Shown here one piece after another: positions 25,075 through 32,912 of a DNA stretch of 64,000 nucleotides (within the stretch, counting starts at the first letter, position 1; every line of letters starts with the position of its first letter). This DNA is from VSJD01 sp041653875. Lineage in GTDB: Bacteria; Verrucomicrobiota; Kiritimatiellia; JAAZAB01. Under the pieces are notes generated by a model. That model worked only from the letters and a program-made list of their open reading frames with translations, made no database searches and was not told where the DNA came from. A program made the translations under genes and the position numbers. The DNA lies in NCBI GenBank assembly GCA_041653875.1, contig JBAZEM010000004.1:1-64000 (forward strand), given 5' to 3'.

Positions 25075-25190
25075 GTAGCCGCGGCGGTGACGCCGTGGCC
25101 GCCCGCCGTCGCCCCGGGGCTATGGTGGGCAGGCCGAAGAATCCACGCCCTTACGGGCGCGGCTACGAAAGAGCAATTACCTGTTAGATT
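25075..25190. repeat. Repeat family D copy
   Basis: GTAGCCGCGGCGGTGACGCC at the left pairs loosely with the GGGCGCGGCTAC end, followed by the family-typical GAGCAATTACCTGTTAGATT tail. Confidence 0.65.
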
Positions 25191-25199
25191 GAAGCGCGC

Positions 25200-25967
25200 T
25201 CAATTGAAAATCAGCGCGTTCCAATCTTCGTACCGGTGAAAATCGAGTTTTGACAAAGGCGCGCTGGCGGTGAGTTCCCGGCCTTCCGGCAGATAAATGG
25301 AATAATCGTAACGCGCAAGGTTGAAAAGCCATTTGTCGCCCTTAACCGGAGGGTTGCCGCCAAGCGTCGGAAGCGACGCAAAAGGGATGGCCACTTCCAA
25401 TATCCAACACTCATCCCGGTCCGTCCAATTATTGACCGTCCCTTTGACCTTGGAAATCATTTTCAAGCCTGCGCAATTCCATTGCGACCAGCGCGCATAA
25501 TTCCCGGCCGCGTTTCTTTTCAGGTTGTACGCATCCAGCACGGTGCTCAACGCGTTTATTTCAAAATTGAAATACGGGTCTTTTTCCGGGTGCGTCTTGA
25601 AGAAAATTTCAAGCACATCTTCGTTACAGGTCGCGCTATCCCGCGCGGTCAACAAGCTCCAGATATCCTCGTCACAGGCTTTGAAGGCCACATAGAGGAA
25701 ATTTTTGTCGTAAGCGATCTTGGCCTCGGTCTTCGAAACGGGCGCCTTGAACGACACCGGGATAAAAAACGATATCGTTCTGGCTTGCGCCCAGACCGGC
25801 TCGCTCAATTCGCCGTCAACCGTAAGCGCGGTTTCGGAAAACGGACAATAATATGCCGCGCGCATGCTTTCAGGCGCGCGCGCCTTGCCGTCCGACCCCA
25901 CGGAGGCGCAACCCGGCATCAAAAGCCCCGACGCGGCCAAGGCCGCGAAAAACAAAACGTTTTTCAT
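25200..25967 (-). CDS. CBM9-like (carbohydrate-binding family 9) lipoprotein
   Basis: A 255-residue exported protein. The signal peptide ends in a lipobox LLMPGC, so the mature protein is probably lipid-anchored at Cys18. The body matches the DOMON-like 'carbohydrate-binding family 9-like' group: LTVDGELSEPVWAQARTI near residue 52, AKIAYDKNFLYVAFKACDED, EDVLEIFFKTHPEKDPYFN and a C-terminal FNLARYDYS. Such proteins bind sugars or are parts of larger secreted enzymes. The start at 25967 is chosen for the signal peptide. It lies 28 bp after the second symporter gene on the same strand, so binding protein and transporter are likely expressed together. Confidence 0.8.
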   Translation of the reverse strand: MKNVLFFAALAASGLLMPGCASVGSDGKARAPESMRAAYYCPFSETALTVDGELSEPVWAQARTISFFIPVSFKAPVSKTEAKIAYDKNFLYVAFKACDEDIWSLLTARDSATCNEDVLEIFFKTHPEKDPYFNFEINALSTVLDAYNLKRNAAGNYARWSQWNCAGLKMISKVKGTVNNWTDRDECWILEVAIPFASLPTLGGNPPVKGDKWLFNLARYDYSIYLPEGRELTASAPLSKLDFHRYEDWNALIFN

Positions 25968-25995
25968 TCGAACGATCCCCTCCCCAGCTAAATTT

Positions 25996-28479
25996 TTATT
26001 CTTTTTCGTGTTTCCGGAGATTTTCCAGGTCGGTCTCGTCGTGTTCCTTGGCAAGGGCGCGCTCCAAGAGCGCCTCTTCAACATGGGCCTCTTCAATGAC
26101 CACATGGTCTTTCTGCTCCATCAGCGCCACATCATCGGCGGAAACGTGGCCGATCACGCGGCCGTCGTCAAGCACGTTAAAATCCTTTTCTCTAAGCCGT
26201 TTGAACAGGCGGTTCAAATCCAATGTTCCGCCGATCGTGAACCAGACGGTGGAAATTATCCCAATGACGCCGGCCAGGATGAAGTTACAAAAGAAAAACC
26301 AGTTGGCCCACCAGTTATTAGGCCAGGGACTGATCTTGTTCCAGACAATCAGGACGATAAAACTGCCGAAGCCCCAGCCAAAACCCCAGATAAACACCGA
26401 CCATGCCAGGATTTTATCGCCGGCGGTGTATTGGGAATCGATGCCGATAAGGCTTTTGAACACCGATCGGATCGATAATTTTTCTTTGACGACTTGCTGA
26501 CCTTCACGGTGGTATTTTCCGCGGTGCAGCATCCGGTCCAGGTTGAAAACTTCACGCGAAGTCAGCAGCGACAATCCGACATACATGGCCAACGACACCG
26601 CCATCGCGATAAAATATATCTCCTGGGAATTGATCGGGAACTTATCCGGGGTTACGGTCCAGACAACGTATGGATTTAAAGGCGCCGATAGCGCATGGAG
26701 CGCCATTCGCACCTGCTCAACCATCCCGAGACTCGACAGCCAGGGGTAGATCGACCCGGCCCAGTATTTCTGGGCGAGGATCCCGCCGACCGCCAGGACT
26801 GCGCCGCTGATCAGCGCGCCGAACGCGCCCGCGCTCGTTCCGCGTTTCCAGTACAATCCCAGGACGATGCAGGGCCCCGCGCCGCCCAGCCAGATGGCGC
26901 CGGTGATCGCGAAAAACATCAGGATAAAGTCGATCTGGCCGAATAGAAACGAGAAAAAGAAAGCGAAAAGCGCCACGCCGGCTATAACCAGACGCAGCAA
27001 CAACAACTGCTGACGGGGCGTAAACGGTTTCCGGCGGAAGGGAAGAATAACATCCTGCACGATAATACTGCCCCATGAGTGCATATAGGAGATATTGTTG
27101 CCGGTCAGCAGAAAGATCATGACGGCGCAGAATGCCCCCATGATTCCGATCGGCAAAATGGCGCGCAGCGCCATCGGGACCCGCATCTGGCTGAAGATGG
27201 TTCCGAAGGTGACCGCGATCCCTTTGTCTTCCGATTTTAATGCCTTCTGAACGACATGCAACATGGCCTCGGGATCGGAGGGGGCATCTTTCGCCGCCGC
27301 CACCGCTTGTTGTGACTCCGCTTTTTCAGCGGATTGGGAAGAAGCATGCGCTTCTTTCCGCTTTGCGGACTCTTCCTCCGCCTCAACTTTATCAAGCCGG
27401 GCTTGAAGTTCAGGATTGATTTTACCGGTTTCGAGGTAAACATCGACGTCCTGACGGACATCTTTAAACTGTTCCGCTCCCGCTACGTCATTCATGGCCG
27501 TGGCGGCCAAGTCCGTGCGCACGGCCTTGGCCGGCGCGGCAAAATCGGCGTTATTCAAGAAGGTATAACCCGTCACGGCCAGCAATATACACATCATTCC
27601 AAGAAATCCGCTCCGCCACGAACTGAGAATAGAGGCCATTTTCTGTTCATGGGGCGTAATCGCAGCCGTGCTGTAACCCTGGTTCCCAGCCCAGGCCATC
27701 CGATTAAGGATGCTGGATAATATCCCGACAAAAACATAAAACAGGTTGAAATCCCGCAAAGCCTCAATGTCATAGGGATTAAGCATACTCGTTCCCGGCG
27801 CTCTCGCCAACAGGGTCGGCGCCATCTCATTAAACCACGAAAACTTGTATAAAAGACAGGCGACAATAATAACATACAGGGGATAACTCAGAATGCCCTC
27901 CACGCAGTCGGTCACCATGATGGTAAGCTGTCCGCCGAGCGTTACGAGGAAAACGGCCAGTCCAAGAAAACCGGCCATTAACAGACCGAAAGTCGGGAAC
28001 ACCAAGCCCATGATGTCCACCTGCAACGGAAGCCCGCAAAAGTAGATCAAGCATCGGGCGCTGACCGCCGGGAAAATAGCGAAGTTCATGACGCCCGAAA
28101 TGGACTGCAAGGTTGCGGCCAGGATGCGGAACGATTTGCTGTATCGCATTTCGAAGAATTGGCCCATGGTCATCGCGCGGGTTTCGCGAAAACGGTAAAT
28201 GCAATAACCGGTCAGGCCCATAATAATGCCGATCGGGGCGGCGATCGTACCCCAGAACCCCAGGGCGAAACCGGAATTGTAGTACATCTCCCAGATGGCC
28301 ACGAGGCTGATGAGCCCCATGCCGGCCTCGCCGCCGGATACCGCGATGACATAGCGGCCGGCAACCCGCCCCGCAGTCAGGAAATCGGAAACCCCCTTGA
28401 CGTACCGTTGGCTCTTAAGCCCGATGTACAGCACCACAAAAAGAGAAATTGCAACGATCGTCCAGTCTATCCAATGCAT
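25996..28479 (-). CDS. Sodium:solute symporter (SSS family), long form
   Basis: An 827-residue symporter paralogous to the one at 22642. It shares the MHWIDWTIVAISLFVVLYIG opening, the RYVKGVSDFLTAGRVAGRY loop, MFFAITGAIWLGGAGPCI and the NLDRMLHRGKYH C-terminal segment. It differs by a hydrophilic insertion of roughly 110 residues in its middle, around residues 310-420 (KVEAEEESAKRKEAHASSQ...), rich in Glu, Lys and Ala and probably coiled or disordered. The start at 28479 has GGGGAG six bases upstream. The CBM9-like lipoprotein gene follows. The substrate is unknown. Confidence 0.88.
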   Translation of the reverse strand: MHWIDWTIVAISLFVVLYIGLKSQRYVKGVSDFLTAGRVAGRYVIAVSGGEAGMGLISLVAIWEMYYNSGFALGFWGTIAAPIGIIMGLTGYCIYRFRETRAMTMGQFFEMRYSKSFRILAATLQSISGVMNFAIFPAVSARCLIYFCGLPLQVDIMGLVFPTFGLLMAGFLGLAVFLVTLGGQLTIMVTDCVEGILSYPLYVIIVACLLYKFSWFNEMAPTLLARAPGTSMLNPYDIEALRDFNLFYVFVGILSSILNRMAWAGNQGYSTAAITPHEQKMASILSSWRSGFLGMMCILLAVTGYTFLNNADFAAPAKAVRTDLAATAMNDVAGAEQFKDVRQDVDVYLETGKINPELQARLDKVEAEEESAKRKEAHASSQSAEKAESQQAVAAAKDAPSDPEAMLHVVQKALKSEDKGIAVTFGTIFSQMRVPMALRAILPIGIMGAFCAVMIFLLTGNNISYMHSWGSIIVQDVILPFRRKPFTPRQQLLLLRLVIAGVALFAFFFSFLFGQIDFILMFFAITGAIWLGGAGPCIVLGLYWKRGTSAGAFGALISGAVLAVGGILAQKYWAGSIYPWLSSLGMVEQVRMALHALSAPLNPYVVWTVTPDKFPINSQEIYFIAMAVSLAMYVGLSLLTSREVFNLDRMLHRGKYHREGQQVVKEKLSIRSVFKSLIGIDSQYTAGDKILAWSVFIWGFGWGFGSFIVLIVWNKISPWPNNWWANWFFFCNFILAGVIGIISTVWFTIGGTLDLNRLFKRLREKDFNVLDDGRVIGHVSADDVALMEQKDHVVIEEAHVEEALLERALAKEHDETDLENLRKHEKE

Positions 28480-28941
28480 GATTACTCCCCTGCCCTCGCC
28501 AATTTTGCGCGCCTTGTGACAAAGGCCCGGCATTCGTCATTGATTCGATTTCAAGAAACCCCACGCCCGCGGCGGCGGTTTTCGGCAAAACCGCCCTGCC
28601 TTATTCGATAGTTGGACGCAACGTTACACACTCGAACCGGAGAAGACAAGCGGTTAATGTTCGAAAAAGTAATGGGTCAGTGAATGGGGGGGGCAACCTA
28701 ATGAGGTCGCGGGCTAAGGTGTAGTGGCCGTTCGATAGAACGGCAATCCGCGGTTCTGTCGAACCGCATCTACACCCCCCCAATGAGTGACCCATTACTC
28801 GAAAAAGAGTCAACCATTTTTTTCTTGCCGATCGAAGCGATTGACGGTAGCATGATTTTTATTCGGTGATCGGACGTTTTGGCGCCGGACAATATTTCCA
28901 AACCAAACCGGTAAAAGTGCGGCATCATGAACAGGAGACTT
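28480..28941. other. 462-bp gap with one MITE-like element
   Basis: No gene is present. The central part is the inverted-repeat element 28661-28807. The right end carries the AGGAG site before the secreted-protein gene. Confidence 0.7.
28661..28807. mobile_element. MITE-like element (family C) with 9-bp flanking direct repeats
   Basis: The inverted arms TAATGGGTCA and TGACCCATTA bound the element, which has inner runs of G and C, a GGTGTAG / CTACACC pair and the two family C palindromes. It is flanked by the exact 9-bp direct repeat TCGAAAAAG at 28661-28669 and 28799-28807, which looks like a target-site duplication. No coding capacity. Confidence 0.72.
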
Positions 28942-29391
28942 ATGAAAACCTTGTCTTTTTTGACGATGGCCATGTTCGTTGGCGTATTGAGTCTGGGCCA
29001 GGCCCATGGTGAAGATCAACCTCAAATCGGTCCGACTCAAGCCGCAGCCCCGGCGCCGGGTCCGGCATTTACGGCCGGCAAACAGCAGATATTTCAGCCT
29101 GTAGCCATGGACCCGGCGCTCGTGCGCCAGAACATGCAGGCTCGCTCGGAATATGACGACCTCAACCGGCGCATTATAGTCCGGCAAACCAAACTTTATG
29201 AGGAAAACGCGAGCATCAAGGAACTCCAGACCAAACTGCGGGATTTACAGAAAAAAATCGACAAACTCCTGGCGGAAGACGAGGAGTTGAACACCCTGAA
29301 AAAGAAATACGCCGCCATCACGCCGGAAATGCCCATGGGACCGCGCAAAGGTTTTTCGACCAACGCCATGCCGTTTTCCATCGGCCGCTAA
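28942..29391 (+). CDS. Secreted coiled-coil protein, unknown function
   Basis: A 149-residue protein. A signal peptide (MKTLSFLTMAMFVGVLSLG...AHG) is followed by a Pro/Ala-rich linker, a predicted coiled coil at about residues 70-125 (DDLNRRIIVRQTKLYEEN, then IKELQTKLRDLQKKIDKLL), and a short basic/Gly tail. No family is recognised. The start at 28942 has AGGAG four bases upstream; an ATG at 28927 would lengthen the signal region by five residues. It is followed 16 bp later by the HTH-EIIA gene on the same strand. Confidence 0.65.
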   Translation: MKTLSFLTMAMFVGVLSLGQAHGEDQPQIGPTQAAAPAPGPAFTAGKQQIFQPVAMDPALVRQNMQARSEYDDLNRRIIVRQTKLYEENASIKELQTKLRDLQKKIDKLLAEDEELNTLKKKYAAITPEMPMGPRKGFSTNAMPFSIGR

Positions 29392-29407
29392 TGCGCGCGG
29401 ATTGCAG

Positions 29408-30118
29408 ATGCCGTATCGCACCTTCAACTTGAACGAAGCGGCCGAATATCTGCATCTGGCCCGCGCCGATTTGGAAACCATGGTGCAGCGCCGGGAAATT
29501 CCCGTGGAAACGCAGCGCCAGCGGCTGGTGTTTCGCAAGAAAGAGATTGACGCCTGGGCCTCGCAACGCATTTTGGGGCTTTCCCCCCAACGGCTGACCA
29601 CCTACCACAAACAGACCTCGGCCCTCACGCGGGACCGCGCGCTTGTCGTAACGACGCTTGTCCGCCCGGAGGTCATCGACCCGGCATTGCCCTCCAAAAC
29701 CAAAGCCTCCGTGCTCCGCGACATGGTGGCACTGGCCGACCGCACCGGACTGCTGTGCAATCCGCATGATTTTTTGCAAAGCCTGGTGGAACGGGAACAC
29801 CTGTGTTCCACGGCGCTCTCCGACGGCATCGCGCTCCTGCATCCCCGCAACCATGATCCGTATGTGGTGATGAATTCCTTCATCGGTATCGGCCGGGCCA
29901 TCCATCCCGTGCCCTTTGGCGCGCCGGACGGGAACCGAACCGACTTGTTTTTCCTGATCGGCTGTCAGGACGATCGCCTGCACCTGCACGTGCTGGCGCG
30001 GCTGTGCATGCTGAGCAAGCAGACGAAAGTCCTGCGCCAACTGCGCGAGGCGGAGTCGGCCGACGCCATGGCCGCGATCCTGCGCCGGGCGGAAGAGGAA
30101 GTGGTCAGGCAAATATAG
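29408..30118 (+). CDS. Helix-turn-helix protein fused to a PTS EIIA-like domain
   Basis: A 236-residue protein. Residues 1-58 form an excisionase/MerR-like winged helix (NLNEAAEYLHLARADLETM...KKEIDAWASQRI). Residues about 75-225 are a fructose/nitrogen-type PTS EIIA domain with the phospho-accepting histidine in SDGIALLHPRNHD (His145). No EI, HPr or PTS permease gene is nearby. Such fusions are known in PVC bacteria as presumed regulatory PtsN-like proteins, with phosphorylation coupled to DNA binding; here that is inference. ATG 29408 is preferred to TTG 29402. Confidence 0.8.
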   Translation: MPYRTFNLNEAAEYLHLARADLETMVQRREIPVETQRQRLVFRKKEIDAWASQRILGLSPQRLTTYHKQTSALTRDRALVVTTLVRPEVIDPALPSKTKASVLRDMVALADRTGLLCNPHDFLQSLVEREHLCSTALSDGIALLHPRNHDPYVVMNSFIGIGRAIHPVPFGAPDGNRTDLFFLIGCQDDRLHLHVLARLCMLSKQTKVLRQLREAESADAMAAILRRAEEEVVRQI

Positions 30119-30153
30119 GAGGTAATCAGGCTGCCAAAGATGGTCACTGTTTC

Positions 30154-30304
30154 TGTAGCCGTCGGACGTTAGACCGACGTTCGCCGACCAATCGCGCGTG
30201 CCAACCTGCCCGCAGTCGCTACGCGCCAGCGTTGCGGGCGGGTTGTCTCGCGGCTTATAACGTGTTGGCCGCGGGAAGGATCCACGCCGTTACCGGCGCG
30301 GCTG
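30154..30304. repeat. Family D element with inserted 38-bp word
   Basis: TGTAGCCGTCGGACGTTAG at the left and ACGCCGTTACCGGCGCGGCT at the right are family D ends. Between them, 30205-30242 is a copy of the CCTGCCCGCAGT...GGGCGGG word that is also inserted in repeats at 19639 and 34861. Confidence 0.65.
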
Positions 30305-30362
30305 CCCCAGATAAAAACGAAGAACCAAGAACATGGAACCAAGAACTGGTCTTCCATTCAAC

Positions 30363-31178
30363 ATGCATATGCACCCACCAGCGCTTATTCACAGCCCCGC
30401 AAATCCGGTCTATAAAAAACTGCTGGCCCTGCAGACAACCCACGGCATTCGCAAGCACGGCGAATTCCTGGTCGCCGGCCCAAAACTCACGGACGAGGCC
30501 CTGCGTCAACAGAGCCGGAACATCTGCGCCTGGATCTCGACCCCGGACCTGCCGCCGCCCCCCACAGCGCTCGCCGGAATTCAATGGGTGCTGCTGGACA
30601 AAAAACTGTTTCAAGATATAAACGTGTTCGGGACCCCGGGAATCCTCCTGACCATGCGCCGGCCCGATCTTCCAGTGTTTAACCCCATGGCCCCCTGGCC
30701 GGCCGGATGCACGCTGTTGATTCCATTTGGCGACCCCGAGAACGTGGGCGGCGCCATACGCGCCGCCGCCGGGCTGGGCGCCGCGCGGGTCGTATTGCTG
30801 CGGGAAGCGGCTTGTCCCTTCCTGCCCAAGGCTGTGCGCGCCTCAGCCGGGGCCGCCTGGAAAATCAGGTTGGAATCGGGCTGCGGCTTGGCCGATCTGG
30901 CCGCCGTTGAAACCGCCCCGCTTTTTGCGCTCGACATGGCAGGCGAACCGCTGGAAAATGTGAGGCGCCCCGCTTGCTACGGGCTGGTGGCCGGGATGGA
31001 AGGCCTTGGGGTGCCGGCGGCATTGCGGCAACATTGCCGGCTGGTTTCCATTCCCATGGCCAACGGGATCGAATCGCTCAACGCGGCGGCGGCCACGGCC
31101 GTGGCCTTGTGGGCCTGGCGAATTCAACCGAAGCAAACATCGAACATCCAACATCGAACTCCGAACGTCGAACGATAA
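30363..31178 (+). CDS. SpoU/TrmH-family RNA 2'-O-methyltransferase
   Basis: A 271-residue SPOUT methyltransferase using S-adenosylmethionine. The N-terminal substrate domain (about residues 1-105) precedes the catalytic domain with motif 1 DPENVGGAIRAAAGLGA, motif 2 YGLVAGMEGLGVP and motif 3 SIPMANGIESLNAAAATAV, all of which form the knotted cofactor site. The target is probably 23S rRNA 2'-O-ribose (RlmB-like), though tRNA is possible. The start is ATG 30363 or 30369. The last 15 residues (KQTSNIQHRTPNVER) are encoded by a word-like repeat, so the natural end was likely near ALWAWRIQP. Confidence 0.85.
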   Translation: MHMHPPALIHSPANPVYKKLLALQTTHGIRKHGEFLVAGPKLTDEALRQQSRNICAWISTPDLPPPPTALAGIQWVLLDKKLFQDINVFGTPGILLTMRRPDLPVFNPMAPWPAGCTLLIPFGDPENVGGAIRAAAGLGAARVVLLREAACPFLPKAVRASAGAAWKIRLESGCGLADLAAVETAPLFALDMAGEPLENVRRPACYGLVAGMEGLGVPAALRQHCRLVSIPMANGIESLNAAAATAVALWAWRIQPKQTSNIQHRTPNVER

Positions 31179-31233
31179 AGAAAACGACCTTACTTCGAAG
31201 TTGGGCGTTCGATGTTCGTTGTTGGATGTTTGC
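31133..31233. repeat. Inverted-repeat element at the 3' end of the methyltransferase gene
   Basis: The left arm GCAAACATCGAACATCCAAC (31133-31152) is matched by a right arm ending GTTGGATGTTTGC (31221-31233). The left arm lies inside the coding frame and supplies the protein's tail and stop. Confidence 0.82.
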
Positions 31234-31245
31234 CTGTTGCTTACC

Positions 31246-32844
31246 TTACCGGCGCGGGCTCGGACGTCGCGATCCGCCCCGGGGCGGCGGGCGGCCATGA
31301 CGATCGGGCGGCCGGTGGAAAGCCGGCGCACTCGGCCCATGATCGGCCGCCACCGGGAGCGGGTGCGCGGGCAAAGGCGGAAGTTTCAGCCAGGCTTCCT
31401 CCGGTTGCGTATAGGGCAGGCTCCGCCCGATAAACGTTTCGATGGCCGGCATATTGAACGCCCCCTCCTCACAAGCAAACGTGATGGCGGTTCCCAGCGC
31501 GCCGGCCCGGCCGGTGCGCCCGATCCGATGGACGTAGTCTTCCGCCTCATAGGGCACATCGTAATTGATGACGTGACTGATCCCCTCCACGTGAATGCCG
31601 CGTCCGGCGACGTCCGTGGCGACCACCACCTTGACGCGGCCGGCCCGAAAAGCTTCCAGAATGCGCAGGCGCTTGTCCTGGGGCACATCGCCGGAAAGCG
31701 GCGCGCACGGTATGCCATAGTCGGTTAGTTTGCGCGTCAGCCGGTCCACGCCGTCGCGCCGGTTGCGGAAGACCAGCACGCGCTCGACCGGCTCGTTGCG
31801 CAACACGCTGATGAGCAGGGCCAGCTTCTCGCGGGCGGAGACCATATATACTTTCTGGTCAATGGCATCCACGGTGACTTTTTCGTGTTCCACGGACACC
31901 ATGACCGGCGCCACCATCCAGGCCGAAGCCAGCCGCATAATATCCTCGGTAAGCGTGGCGCTGAAAAGCATCGTTTGACGCCGGTGTTTGGGCGGCAAAC
32001 TATACACAATCCGGCGCACATCCGGGATAAAGCCCATATCCAGCATGCGGTCGGCCTCGTCCACGATCAGGATTTCAGCGTGGTTGAGATGCAGGACGCC
32101 CTTGGATTTGAAATCCAGCAGGCGGCCGGGCGTGGCCACCACCAGGTCAATCCGATTCTCGGCCAACTCCATTTGCTGTTTACGGTAATCCATGCCGCCA
32201 TAGACAACCGCGACGTGGAACGGACAATATTTTCCCAAGGAAAGGGCGTCCTTATGAATCTGGATGGCCAATTCGCGGGTCGGCGCCAGGATCAGGGCGC
32301 GGGGCGTCCCGTTGGCCGGAGGCTTCGGCAAAGGATGGCGCAAGAAATGCGTAAAAATGGCAATCAGGAAGGCCGCCGTCTTGCCGGTGCCGGTCTGAGC
32401 GCGGCCGGCAACGTCTTTCCCATCCAACGCCGGCGGCAACGCCAGCGCCTGCACGTTCGTGCAATAGGAAAACCCGAGATCGGCAACGGCGTGCATAAGC
32501 TCCACCGGCAGTTTCATGTCGTGGAAACGGGTCTTCCCTTCCAACGGCGGAACTTTAAACTGGTCCGTCGTCCAGGACGGCCCCGATTCGCGGCGGGCGG
32601 GTTCAGCGCGCTTCGTCCCCTTCGCCGCCGGATGCAAAGCATGGCCGGCGTGCGCTCCCGCACCGGCGTGGGAAGTCGGAGCGGCATGCGCCGCGCCGGG
32701 GCGCGCGGACGGGACGGCGCGCGCCGGCAATTCCTTGGACAGAGCCGCCCGCGCGGGGGCAGGCCCCGCCGCTCGCGGCGCCGGCGCGACGACAGGCTTG
32801 TGAGGGGGAGCTTTTTGGAACAGAACGCGGCCAATCTTGCGCAA
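31246..32844 (-). CDS. DEAD-box RNA helicase
   Basis: A superfamily 2 ATP-dependent RNA helicase of about 532 residues. An Ala/Pro-rich N-terminal extension covers residues 10-80. The Q-motif region precedes motif I AQTGTGKT (149-156), PTREL, the DEAD box VDEADRM (262-265), SAT (295-297) and the C-terminal HRIGRTGRAG. The tail is basic and Gly/Pro/Arg rich, as in RhlB/RhlE-type helicases. The start is unclear: TTG at 32844 is 17 bases from the only GGAGG, whereas an ATT codon at 32856 lies 5 bases from it and gives the opening IKRLLRKIG. It probably acts in mRNA decay or ribosome assembly. Confidence 0.9.
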   Translation of the reverse strand: MRKIGRVLFQKAPPHKPVVAPAPRAAGPAPARAALSKELPARAVPSARPGAAHAAPTSHAGAGAHAGHALHPAAKGTKRAEPARRESGPSWTTDQFKVPPLEGKTRFHDMKLPVELMHAVADLGFSYCTNVQALALPPALDGKDVAGRAQTGTGKTAAFLIAIFTHFLRHPLPKPPANGTPRALILAPTRELAIQIHKDALSLGKYCPFHVAVVYGGMDYRKQQMELAENRIDLVVATPGRLLDFKSKGVLHLNHAEILIVDEADRMLDMGFIPDVRRIVYSLPPKHRRQTMLFSATLTEDIMRLASAWMVAPVMVSVEHEKVTVDAIDQKVYMVSAREKLALLISVLRNEPVERVLVFRNRRDGVDRLTRKLTDYGIPCAPLSGDVPQDKRLRILEAFRAGRVKVVVATDVAGRGIHVEGISHVINYDVPYEAEDYVHRIGRTGRAGALGTAITFACEEGAFNMPAIETFIGRSLPYTQPEEAWLKLPPLPAHPLPVAADHGPSAPAFHRPPDRHGRPPPRGGSRRPSPRR

Positions 32845-32853
32845 TAATCGTTT

Positions 32854-32866
32854 AATAAAAACCTCC
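32854..32866 (-). promoter_or_regulatory. Ribosome-binding site suggesting a non-standard ATT start
   Basis: GGAGG (32862-32866 on the minus strand) is followed after five T by ATT (32856-32854), in frame with the helicase. No ATG or GTG occurs in frame at usable spacing. Confidence 0.45.
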
Positions 32867-32912
32867 GCCTATCCAATATCAGATTCAATTTCAGCGCTCC
32901 TTGAGCGCTTGT

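Larger units (their letters stand above)
24721..25199. other. 479-bp repeat cluster between the symporter and the lipoprotein gene
   Basis: No gene is present. It contains two terminator-like hairpins (24781, 24898), a short and a full family A element (24808-24878, 24925-25018) and a family D element (25075-25190). Confidence 0.8.
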
